64,000 nt of DNA from Ianthella basta (lineage: Eukaryota > Porifera > Demospongiae > Verongiida > Ianthellidae). A program made the translations under genes and the position numbers. The stretch is taken from NCBI GenBank assembly GCA_964019415.1, contig OZ025871.1, positions 8,431,713 through 8,495,712 of the forward strand, given 5' to 3'. Each line of letters opens with the position of its first letter. Position 1 is the first letter of the stretch. Under the pieces are notes generated by a model, which did no database searches, had not been told where the DNA came from, and worked only from the letters and a program-made list of their open reading frames with translations. Of this stretch, positions 20,474-30,400 are shown piece after piece.

Positions 20474-21265
20474 GAATAAAGTTTGCACTCTTCGTTTTGC
20501 TACATTGTGTTCTCTAATGTGATGTAAGTGCTTCACTGTAGGACTCACCAGCGCCGAGAACGGGTCAAAAGGTTGCTGAACGGAAGCATTCTGCAACACG
20601 AAATATGCCTCTCCAAAAGCTACCATAGCTTCTACAAACAAGCACCTTGGCCAAAACTCGTGATTCGTAATGCTGAATAGCATGATGACTGCGAAAGGAG
20701 CAAAGACCTACCCTTTCTTTTCCGTATGTGAGTCGTTTCCAATTCACTTAACCATTTGCTTGCTGTCCGCCATTTTGAACTAATTAGGTCCCTAGGCCCT
20801 ATCCTTTATGTATGCATACAGGAAGTTGTGGTCATCATAGTTTACACAAACAGTTTGTATAGCTATCCGCTGTATAAACAATTCCTTACAGGAAGGCCCC
20901 ACAGCTGTATGGCCAGTCCTTAATGGGCCTGAGTCTGTTGTACCTCCAGGTTATGCTGTCACCAGATACCTAGCTACCGCAGCACGACATGTTAAGACAA
21001 AAGAGTCAACCTACACATGACCATACACTAAAGGTAGGTACAGTAATACTGCCCAACTGAAATCAATGCACCGTCGCACAACATGCTGACGCTGGCGTGC
21101 TGTCATCGACGCGTCGGAGCAGGGAAGCCCACTGAAGGTGGGCTTTCCTGCTAGTATTGCTAATTTACATAAATGACCAATAGTGAGTACATTAACAGGC
21201 ACAGTCACATTCGTAAATGGTACCAGTGAGTTGCTTCCTTCTCGCACACATATCATTACCTCCAC
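20474..21265. other. NLR gene 1 intron, segment right of the Gypsy insertion
   Basis: No exon or repeat family recognised. The sequence is non-repetitive by eye apart from short palindromes near 21100-21150 (GGAAGCCCACT ... GTGGGCTTTCC). Confidence 0.45.
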
Positions 21266-21580
21266 CTTGTTTGAACTGCTTAGACAACCTTTCCAGCTCG
21301 TCTGCCCAGACGCCTTGGTTACTGTTTCGCAGCATTTGGCAAAATATCTCAAAGTCATCATCTTTTTTCCCTCGCAGAGTCTCAATGACCCTGTCCACTT
21401 GGTCACTGCTGGTGGGCAATCCTCTCACCATCTGTGCCTCTCTTTGGCTCATGAATCCTCCCGCCACCTTCTCTAGCTTATCACTGAGGCCTGTATTCAT
21501 TAATGCATTGAGTTTTAGTCTCTCTCTCAAGGAGATTAAGGCAGCAACATTCCAGGAACTCATGGGATGGGGTTTTCCAT
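21266..21580 (-). CDS. NLR gene 1, first CARD exon (phase 1 to 1)
   Basis: This 315-bp exon encodes a CARD: LRERLKLNALMNTGLSDKLE, GGFMSQREAQMVRGLP, RVIETLRGKKDDDFEIFCQM and the last helix up to SKQFKQ. The acceptor is TGTTACTTCCAG and the donor GTGGAG, both phase 1. The first two bases complete the codon left open by the 5' exon at 26335, so the 2A-bearing leader reads straight into this domain. The exon is paralogous to the CARD at 12779-13081 with the donor at the same residue. Together with the Death domain it gives a CARD-DD-CARD signalling half, an unusual arrangement. Confidence 0.87.
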
Positions 21581-23215
21581 CTGGAAGTAACACAAGGGGG
21601 AAGAGTGTACTCTTTGGCAAACCAGTTCTGACAATGCTTAATTAAGCATAACTGGTTAGTTACATACATACATACATACATACATACATGAATCGGCCTA
21701 TTACAGCACCGAAGTTAGAAAGTAAGAAGCTAAAATGTGTGCAAGTTAATGAAAGAGTTCCAGATGGATACTGGCCTATCAGTAGCTAGCTAAAATGATT
21801 CGTTTTCCAATTGGCCTGTTGGTGGTTACTCTTTCTTTCTGCTTTCTAACCACTCTCGACTGGCACTGATGAAGCTCTGCGACACTCAGGGGCGTCACCC
21901 ACCTGAGCCAGGATCTCTTTCACTGTGGCACGCGATTGAAGGTGTCTACACAGTGTCTCCACTGCCCACACGTAGCCGCCGCAGCTGATGCCACCGCAGA
22001 AACATCGCGCGGTTCGCCAATGGCTGTGGAGAAGTTAGGAGAGCCTTCTATGAGGAGGATGGTTGGATGTTTGGCGTGGCGGCCCATAGAAGACGATTGT
22101 GTAGTCCCCAGAGATGCTCGATGGTCTGCGTCGTTCGGAAGTGGTACTCGCTGCTGACGAGGAACCTCAGCATTGTTACTGTGGGTTCTGTTCTAGTTGG
22201 AAAGGTCGTCGAGCAGTGAAAAAGTGTGCCACTTCCATGCTGATGTCTGCTTGGGTGAGCGCCCTCTGACACCACGTGGTCTCTAAGCTGCCATCTTGAT
22301 GACGTCACAACCCCCCCAACTGGTTAGTTACTACATTTGTTACATGATGAAGCCATACATCAAAGGAAACAACTGTGCATTATTTTGGCAAATGCACTGG
22401 ATAACACACAGTTCCCTTATTTGGAAGCGCATAACGCATTGTTTGTTGTATAACTCACTGCTTTGAAAGAGGCTCTTATTGACATATCCAATCATTTTCT
22501 AGCCTTATATAAACGTTTTGTCTGCTGTTTTAGCAAAATCCTTTTGATATTCAGCACCTTGTGAACTTTCACATGACCTTTGGCTCCTCAATGATGAGTA
22601 CATGACACCTTTAGAATATGGTTATCCCCAAACATTTAAGCCTAGCACAGCACTGCACATGCATATTTGATGGCAGAGACTCGGAATTGTGCATGCAATA
22701 TCTTCAGAGTTTTCTGAATGGGGATTTTAGTGTGTAAGAAGGTCCCTCCACTCTCCAAGCTCTACAGACCTTCCAATGCCATGCAGTCTGCATTCTGCAG
22801 AAAAGCTCTGAGTTCATACCCCGTTAGCAGGTCTTCAAATTATCTGCCATAGCGCCGACTCATACACCACCGTCGTCTTATTCAGGAGACGCCGCTGACA
22901 GCCTTTACCCTTACTACGCTTAGTCCTTCACCTTTCTTCATCAAGAATAGCGTGTTCTCCGGTTTCTGTAGTAATTACAGTTTAGTTCGTTTGGTAAAAT
23001 GATTCAACGGCAAGGGAATTCAAGCGCAAATCGTTTCTGTTCGAACTGTAACAAGTCACTTATCACTTATCACATGGCCCCTCGGGCATTATCGCACTCG
23101 GGCACTTCGCGCCCTTGTGTGATTAATTAGCGAATGCCCTCGCGGCCATGTGATAACTAGTACATAAACATAGTAGGCATGCAAGTACAGATGGAATTGA
23201 CCCAACAAAAGATGC
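21581..23215. other. NLR gene 1 intron with GC-rich patch and hairpin
   Basis: A (CATA)n run lies at 21663-21690. A GC- and CpG-rich patch at about 21880-22320 has open frames on the minus strand (for example ETLCRHLQSRATVKEILAQV) but no convincing domain or splice pair. It might be a small exon or a CpG-rich regulatory region; I cannot decide. The hairpin at 23068-23157 follows. Confidence 0.4.
23068..23157. repeat. GC-rich hairpin repeat
   Basis: The arms TTATCACATGGCC and GGCCATGTGATAA enclose an inner stem with CACTCGGGC, CTTCGCGCCC and GTGTG elements. The inner stem resembles the centre of the MITE at 6058-6180. It is probably a hairpin MITE of a related family. Confidence 0.55.
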
Positions 23216-26092
23216 CAATGCAGTGGTCGAAATAACGTCCGGTCATCGGTCAAATTCCGAACATTTTTTTAAATTGACCGCGCATTATTCCATATGGTCG
23301 GTACGCGTGACCGATCACATGTGCATGGTTGTGCAATAGCTCTATTCACCAACAGGAACACTGGAAGAACGAGTCTTTGTTCCAGTGTTCTTTGTGAGTT
23401 AAGTTGTTCGTTCGTTTCTCTTATCGAGTGGAAGCTTTCCAGATTGCTAGCGTCCAACAATCGTCCACTATGAAGAGAGGCGGTGCCGGCACCCAGGAGG
23501 GAGGGAGCGACGCTAAGAAGCGGCGAGTTGGTTACGCTACGTTCCAGAAGTGGCAACGTGAGCTTGATCGCGAGTACCAGACGATGTCGTGGCTGGACTG
23601 CTCTAGCGAGTACAAGAGCGAGAAGAAGGTGGTGACCAGGCTGAAGTGCAAGGTGTGTAGCGACTTTGTAGAGAGAATCCGCACGGGAAAGAACTTTAGT
23701 GACAAGTGGATCGTTGGCGCCAATTCTGTCAGGGTAAGCAACGTCCGTGACCATGTCCAAAGCGATCAGCACGCTCACGCAATGATGCTTCTGAAGAAGC
23801 AACGTGCTAAGTCTGCAGGACTGCCTCCCTCAAGCTATGCTCCACTTGCTCAGGCGTTCAATAGGTTGTCAGGTGATGAGAGGGGGAAACTGCGATTCAA
23901 ATTCGACATTGCCCATTTTGTAGCAATTGAGAAGCTTCCATTCATCAAGTACCCTCAGATTTGTGAGCTGGAATCTCACCATGGAGTCAACCTTGGTACT
24001 TCATACACCAATGAATATGCAGGAAGGGAAATGATCCACTTCATTGCCGAATCTAGAAGACAGGAGTCGAGAGAAAAGCTTGCCAAAGCCAAGTTTTTTT
24101 CTTTACTTTTGGATGGATCGACAGATACTGCCAACATCGACAACGAACTTATTCTTGCTGTGTGGTGTGATCGTGACGGAGGTGATGAGAGGATTCACAC
24201 ACGAATGGAGTACTTCACGGTTGTGCGCCCTCAGGCTGTTACAGCTGAAGGCCTCTTCCAGGTGTTGGAGACTGCACTGCAGGGCCTTGGCATCAAGGAG
24301 GTCTCGGCTGAGACATGCCTGAAGCTGGTTGGGATAGGTACAGACGGTGCTGCTGCGAACATAGCAGCAGCAGGGCTGAAGGGTCTGGTTGAGGGACGAT
24401 TGAGTTGGGTGTTTTGGATGTGGTGCATGGCTCATCGTTTGGAGCTAGCCATCAAAGATGCCTTGAAGCCCACTGCTTTTGCTCTGGTCGATGAGCTATT
24501 GCTGAGGCTCTATTACCTCTATGAGAAATCTCCGAAGAGATGCAGGGAGCTGGAAGACATCATCAGCGATCTGAAGGCATGCTTTAGCTTCGATGATGCT
24601 GGAGTCAAGCCTGTTCGTGCCAGTGGCTCTAGGTGGGTTACACACAAGCAGAATGCCATGAAGCGAGTGATCTCGAAGTTTGGTGCCTATACCAACCACC
24701 TAGCTGCATTGAGTGAGGACAAGTCTGTAAGGCCTGCTGATCGTGCGAAGCTGAAAGGGTACTACAGCAAGTGGACAGATGCCAAGTACCTTTTTGGGTG
24801 TGCCTTGTTTATTGACCTGCTGTCACCCTGCACAACCTTTTCCAAGTGCATGCAGAGTGATGAGGTGGACATCTTGGGAGCACTCAATGCTCTTCTGAAA
24901 ACTTTGAGGGAGACGGAGAAGCTTGCAGCAAAGCCTCTGGACCAGTGGCCAACGTACGCTGCAACTCTTGCAAAGTGCACCTGTGAAGAAGGAGACACAG
25001 TCTACCAGTGCCAGAAGCTCCAGAGGTATCCTGAAGCACTGAGCTATTATTCGTCCAAGTACAAGGAGTACTGCAGTGCTGTGAGCGAGCACATCAAGTC
25101 CAGGCTGTCTTGGTCTGACCTCCAGTTAATGCGAGACATCATTTTTGTGCTTAGCTCACATGGCTGGGAGAAAGCTGTCGAGGAAGAGGATGATCTGGCC
25201 GCCATTGACAGGATAGTTGAGCGGTTTGCCACTCCACTTCTAGGTGCTGAAGCTGACACCAATGCGATCAAGGGGGAATTTGCCAACATGATTGAGTATG
25301 CAGTGCAATACATGGCCATTGCTACACTTGATTACCACTCAGTGTGGTGGAGACTCTTTCATGCCCCCAATTCTGCTGAATGGTCGAATGTTCTCATCCT
25401 TGCTGAGCTGCTCTTCTCCCTTCCAGCATCCAATGGAAAGCTGGAGCGAGTGTTCTCTACACTTGCTACAATTAAGACTGACAAGCGCTCTCGCCTCAAT
25501 AACGAGTCATTGGATGACCTACTGCTATTGAACAGCACCAGAATCCCAATCACAAGCTTCGATCCTGACCCCAGTATCGATCTATGGTGGTCAGCCAAGG
25601 CCAGGAGACCTTCTCAGAGAGAGAGGAAAGAGTACAGACCTCGCAGCAGTGATCTCCCCGGCCCATCAACTTCTCGTGATATTGAAGAAGACTCTGAGAG
25701 TGAAGCAGAATATATGCTGGAATGTTGGGATGAGCTATTCGATAGTGACTGATTAACAGTATCTTTTCCTTTTTTTGCATTTCCCACATGTAGTTACACT
25801 TTAACTTGAACTCTTAACATTTTGCTTCATTCAACACTTTCATGTGAAATCTGCATCCTGTATTGATGACTGTATATGAGTAGTAATAATTAATTTTGTG
25901 ATTTTGTCCTCATTGCAACACTGTAAGATGTGCACGACCGAACAAAATTCAATATGACCGAACAAACTCAAGAGTGCTTGGACGCTTGACCAACGTGCAT
26001 GACCGAACAAAATTCAATATGACTGAACAAACTCAGGAGTGCTTGGACTTTTGACCGAACAACCAAAAAACCTTATTTCGACCACTGCAATG
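23216..26092 (+). mobile_element. hAT-type DNA transposon with 5-bp CAATG duplication
   Basis: The element spans 23221-26087. It starts CAGTGGTCGAAATAA and ends with the exact reverse complement TTATTTCGACCACTG, and CAATG is repeated on both sides. Near the 3' end two direct repeats of about 57 bp (25937-26050) contain ACCGAACAAAATTCAATATGA; GGTC/GACC motifs recur near both ends, as expected for transposase binding sites. Most hAT families make 8-bp duplications, so the 5-bp one points to a divergent subgroup. It sits in the intron between the 2A exon and the first CARD exon. Confidence 0.92.
23470..25752 (+). CDS. hAT transposase, apparently intact, 760 aa
   Basis: One uninterrupted frame from the first ATG. 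The N-terminal part is basic, with a C-x2-C ... H-x4-H arrangement (CKVC ... HVQSDQH) resembling BED/TTF-type DNA-binding fingers. The RNase-H-like catalytic core contains SLLLDGSTDTANIDNE and GIGTDGAAAN, followed by CMAHRLELAIKDAL. The C-terminus has the hAT dimerisation region (LPASNGKLERVFSTLATIK ... LNNESLDDLLLLN). Family members cut and paste DNA. With intact termini and ORF, this copy could still be active. It is related to the ZNF862-like hAT proteins. Confidence 0.93.
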   Translation: MKRGGAGTQEGGSDAKKRRVGYATFQKWQRELDREYQTMSWLDCSSEYKSEKKVVTRLKCKVCSDFVERIRTGKNFSDKWIVGANSVRVSNVRDHVQSDQHAHAMMLLKKQRAKSAGLPPSSYAPLAQAFNRLSGDERGKLRFKFDIAHFVAIEKLPFIKYPQICELESHHGVNLGTSYTNEYAGREMIHFIAESRRQESREKLAKAKFFSLLLDGSTDTANIDNELILAVWCDRDGGDERIHTRMEYFTVVRPQAVTAEGLFQVLETALQGLGIKEVSAETCLKLVGIGTDGAAANIAAAGLKGLVEGRLSWVFWMWCMAHRLELAIKDALKPTAFALVDELLLRLYYLYEKSPKRCRELEDIISDLKACFSFDDAGVKPVRASGSRWVTHKQNAMKRVISKFGAYTNHLAALSEDKSVRPADRAKLKGYYSKWTDAKYLFGCALFIDLLSPCTTFSKCMQSDEVDILGALNALLKTLRETEKLAAKPLDQWPTYAATLAKCTCEEGDTVYQCQKLQRYPEALSYYSSKYKEYCSAVSEHIKSRLSWSDLQLMRDIIFVLSSHGWEKAVEEEDDLAAIDRIVERFATPLLGAEADTNAIKGEFANMIEYAVQYMAIATLDYHSVWWRLFHAPNSAEWSNVLILAELLFSLPASNGKLERVFSTLATIKTDKRSRLNNESLDDLLLLNSTRIPITSFDPDPSIDLWWSAKARRPSQRERKEYRPRSSDLPGPSTSRDIEEDSESEAEYMLECWDELFDSD

Positions 26093-26334
26093 TACACACT
26101 GTACGTTACCAATCAATCCACATGACTGTAGACCAACGTGGAAGATCAAATTTACACTGACAGTGAGGCATTCCCAATCAAGGCCCACTACTGACAAAGA
26201 CCCCAGCTAGTGGTCTTAGCAACAATAGGAATCAGTCAAACTTAGAAACTAGATCTGAATAGCTAGATAGCTAGTTAGTCAGAAAGCTGCCCCACTTTGG
26301 TACAATCACTGTTTCTCACACCCCCACTATTCAC

Positions 26335-26584
26335 CTGTCTCCACTGGTCCAGGGTTGAGCTCCACATCTCCACTCTGATTGAGGAGGAGTCGGGGAGGCA
26401 TTGCAGAAGTTAACAAGAGCAGGTAAAGAAGTGGAAGGATCCCTCTCTTCACCGCATGCGTGTTGGACCTGGAGGACGAGGGAGCAGCTGTCATCTTCGC
26501 TCCTCCTCCTTTCAACAACCACCTCATTCGACTGCAGTTAAACAGCCCAACAGACACGCGCCACTGCTGGGCGGAGATGGGCAT
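26335..26584 (-). CDS. NLR gene 1, 5' exon: hydrophobic leader with 2A motif
   Basis: The exon carries a basic stretch, a hydrophobic segment (GILPLLYLLLLTSAM) and, 15 codons after the hydrophobic core begins, the 2A consensus in SGDVELNPGP (26345-26374). 2A peptides make the ribosome skip the final Gly-Pro bond. The exon ends six residues later at CAG|GTGAAT; the phase-1 junction is completed by the first CARD exon. The start is ambiguous: the first ATG in frame is at 26584, with further in-frame ATGs near 26513 and 26489; a stop lies upstream near 26695. Sea urchin NLRs are known to carry 2A leaders that act as signal sequences, giving secreted and cytosolic forms. The same is inferred here. 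Confidence 0.78.
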
Positions 26585-27477
26585 CTTGCAATGCCTGAAC
26601 ACAGAGGGAAGAGGGATCGCAATGATCAACTCTAACACGTAACATACGTAAGCCGCCCCAAAACATTCAATCGCACTTAGCAAACAATCCTAGTCAATAG
26701 TTTAATTAAGGTCATATCAGATGAAGGAAACAGACAAGTACTCACGCTGCGACTAGCTCAAAGAAAAGGAAGGTAGCCGAGAAATTGGCAAGGCCAGCGA
26801 CTACTGAATTAGTCTCGTCCCCAGCCCACTTCCGGTCGACATTTTTGCAATGGCCCGAAAACGTGGTCTCAGGGGGGGTCGCTCAAGGTCACGTGTGTCC
26901 GCAAAATGGCCGACGCGGCTGCTCTTTACTGTGTATTTTACCTATACTAGCAAAGAGCAGACATATTTCGAGAAACACGTCGCATCGCTTGTTTCTTTGC
27001 TTCTGAGCACACAGTTGGACAAGGGCTATCAGAAAATGGACCCTTCCCCGCCCTTCCCCAGTATCTAGGTAGGTTTTGCGAGCATTTTCCAACACCGGTG
27101 TACGAGTGTTCGCTGCTGCTGGCTACGAGGCAGATGAAGCCTAATCTGGAGTACTGAGCAAGTGCTCCTGTGGAAGTGACTCCTTAGAAGCTGGTAGCGA
27201 GTCCTCATTGATCACTTCAGGACTGCAAGACTGATAGGTTGACTGCTTCTGCAATGGGAGTGCAATCGGCAGCCACGTCCTTGCAATCGTCTTGGTTCTG
27301 TACACGATTTGTCACATTCGATAGCAGGGATGCTAGAAATGGCTTAAGCGTGCTGGCAATCCTCAGGAAACGCTGCGATAACGTGCAAAACTAAATCGTG
27401 AAAGCGGTCAGACAATTAAGCCCAATCCACCGTATGGCTCCTTGGCTACGTACGTACGGGTCATACCGGGGGCGCGA
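26585..27477. promoter_or_regulatory. Presumed 5' flank of NLR gene 1
   Basis: This is the region upstream of the 2A exon on the minus strand. No recognisable core promoter. It contains one terminal copy of the AGTCTCGTCCCC repeat at 26811-26860 and no other gene. Its promoter role is inferred only from position. Confidence 0.3.
26811..26860. repeat. AGTCTCGTCCCC-type terminal repeat, solo
   Basis: AGTCTCGTCCCCAGCCCACT and the following TTCCGG block match the ends of the fold-backs at 31098-31184, 53660-53745 and 56690-57335. No second arm is obvious here. Confidence 0.6.
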
Positions 27478-30400
27478 ATGCAGTACAAGGCGGGAGTCTC
27501 GAAAAAATGGCGGACACAACGTGGTCTAGAGCAGCTGATCGTATTTGATTCAGGAGACTGTACAAATCTCTTATCTGTTATCTGTTTCAAGTCGATCATG
27601 TCCTGCTGTAAATGTAACAGAAATGGTACCTGTGCAGGACGCAAATGCGCCAAATCGACCAAAAGGTGTACGAGTTGTTTGCCGATGAAACTGAATAACT
27701 GTCAGAACAGAGATCGATCAAATCATCCAACGTCGCTGGAGATGCAGGAGAGTTTAGGCGGCCCAGAGAATGAAGAGGCTGGCCTTCCACTCGGTGGTAG
27801 ATGCGGCAGAGAAGTCGAACCAAACGAACGACTGGATTGTCTTGAAAGCCTGCCAGAACCTGAAGAACCTAACTTTGTTTGGGGAAACGATCTGCCTGGT
27901 GATATATTCTGCGACAGAGTTAACAAAGCTTATGAGGAGGTTGTCCATTGGCGAAGGAATGTCTTTCTATTACCCTTTGGAAAAGTGTCTAAGGCCTTTG
28001 TACAAGAAGTAGCTGACCTAATGCAAGCTTTTGCGCAGAAGACCAGCTTGGAATGCATTGCTTTGAAAGCGTGCTTCCTAATGCAAACCCTGCTTTTGCA
28101 AAAGCCCGGTGCAAAGAGTAAGGCCAAAGACCATGTTAACCATCTAAAAAGACGGTTTGAAAGCTGGAAAGAGGGAGACATTGAAGCCCTACTTGCAGAA
28201 GGAAGATGCATTCAAGCCCACCTCCCAAGGAGAACTCCCTCACCAGAAGATGAATCTGTCTCCCGCACGTTCAGTAAGATGATGTTTGCTGGGAATGTAC
28301 ATGGAGCTCTCAATTACCTGTCGCGGAAATCCACTGGCTCCCCTTTGAAAATCGATGATGTCATAACTATCAGCAATGGAAGTTCTGTCACCGTTGAAGA
28401 GGCTCTTTTGTCCCTCCATCCTGAGGCCAAGTCAGTTGATAGTGCTGCCTTATTGGAGAATACTTTAGAAAATGCACTTCCAGTTGACCCAGTCATGTTT
28501 ACATCCATCAATGGTCTCATGATTAAGGACATTGCTTTGCATTCAACTGGAACAGCTGGACCGTCGGGCATTGACGCAGCTGCTTGGCGCAAGATGTGCT
28601 CGTCGTTTAAAGAGGCTTCCTCTAATCTGTGTGATGCCATTGCAGGAGTTGCCAGGAGGATGTGTACTGCTCGTGTTGCTCCCGAGGCTTTGAGCGCCCT
28701 ACTAGCCTGCCGACTAGTTCCACTCAACAAAAACCCAGGGGTTCGCCCAATTGGGGTTGGGGAAGTTGTGAGACGCATCATCGGCAAAGCTGTTATGAAA
28801 GTACTGAAGAAGGATGTCATGCTTGCAGCTGGTCCTCTGCAGACATGCTCTGGCATTCCTAGTGGGGGTGAAGCAGCAGTTCATGCAGTGAGAGATACTT
28901 GGGAGAGATCTGACATGGAAGGTGTTCTCCTAGTAGATGCCTCAAATGCCTTTAACTCCCTGAATAGGAAGGTCGCTCTCCTGAATATGAAGCATGTCTG
29001 CCCTGCTCTGGAAGTGGCACTAACTAACTGCTATCAAAACCCATCACGCTTGTTTGTGTCCGGAGGAGGAGAGATTCTCTCAAGAGAGGGAACCACTCAA
29101 GGGGACCCTTTAGGCATGGCCATGTTCTCACTTGCTATGGTCCCTCTCATAATCAAGCTAATGGAGCAATCGGAATCTACCGTTCAAGCTTGGTTTGCAG
29201 ATGATGCAACAGGTGTGGGGTCGCTCCAGAACCTCAAACAATGGTGGGATGGCCTGTCTACCATTGGTCCACTCTTCGGATACTATCCGAATGCAGCCAA
29301 GACTTGCCTGGTAGTGCGGGATGAGCAAGAAGAGGTGGCTAGGCAAATCTTTGACAACACAGATGTCGTCATTACCACAGAAGGAAAGAAGCATCTGGGG
29401 GCTGCAATAGGGTCACCAACCTTTGTTGAAGACTTCTTTTCACTCAAGGTGAAAGAGTGGACAGATGAAGTGGAGAAGCTAGCTGCTGTGGCTGGAAGTC
29501 AACCTCAGGCTGCCTATGCAGCCTTTGTACATGGCACCAAACACAAGTGGAACTACTTATGCAGAACCACTCCCAATTGCAGCCATCTGCTGCAGCCACT
29601 GGAAGATGCCATCCACCAGAAGCTGATTCCTGCCATTTCCGGTAGACCGTCATGCTCGCAGGTTGAAAGAGGTCTACTAGCGCTTCCAGCAAAGCTTGGC
29701 GGATTGAGCTTATCAAATCCAACTACTGCAGCCCAATCGGAGTTTGAGGCTTCAAAGAAGATAACTGCATCCTTGGTGCAGTCAATTATCCAGCAAAGAA
29801 CATCCTTTGAGAATGATCCCACTCAGGCGAACCCCAGTGTGAATGTTGTGAAGAAAAGAAAAGTGGAAGAACAGAAACGAAACCATGAGGAGATTCGCAA
29901 CGAGCTTGAACCCTCAAGCCAGAGGCTGATCGATTGCGCATCAGAACCTGGAGCTTCAGCATGGCTCACGGCGCTACCTCTGGAGGAGCATGGCTTCTGC
30001 CTCTCTAAGGGATCCTTCAGAGATTCACTATGCCTGAGATATGGATGGCCTATCGTTGATGTCAGCTCGAGGTGTGCCTGTGGCACAGCTTTCTCAGTGG
30101 AGCATGCTATGACATGTCATAAAGGTGGTATACCCACCTTAAGGCACAACGAGATCCGTGACCTGACAGCTGAGTTATTGAAAGAGCAAGCATCAAATGT
30201 CTCAACCGAGCCAAGACTACAGCCACTACATGATGAGAGATTCCAGTTCAGGTCAGCAAATAGAGAGGATGAAGCAAGACTTGATGTGAGAGCAAGTGAC
30301 TTCTGGTGTAAGGGACAGGAGGCCTTTTTTGACATTAGGGTTTTCTACCCAATTGCCCCCTCTTATCGCCAGAAGGATCTTACTGCTCTGTACCGCATGC

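Noticed and set aside
20231-20504. Longer 3' LTR ending at GCTACA
   Set aside because: The 5' LTR stops at CTCGATA, and the AATAG duplication directly follows the shorter version, so the extra bases are host flank.
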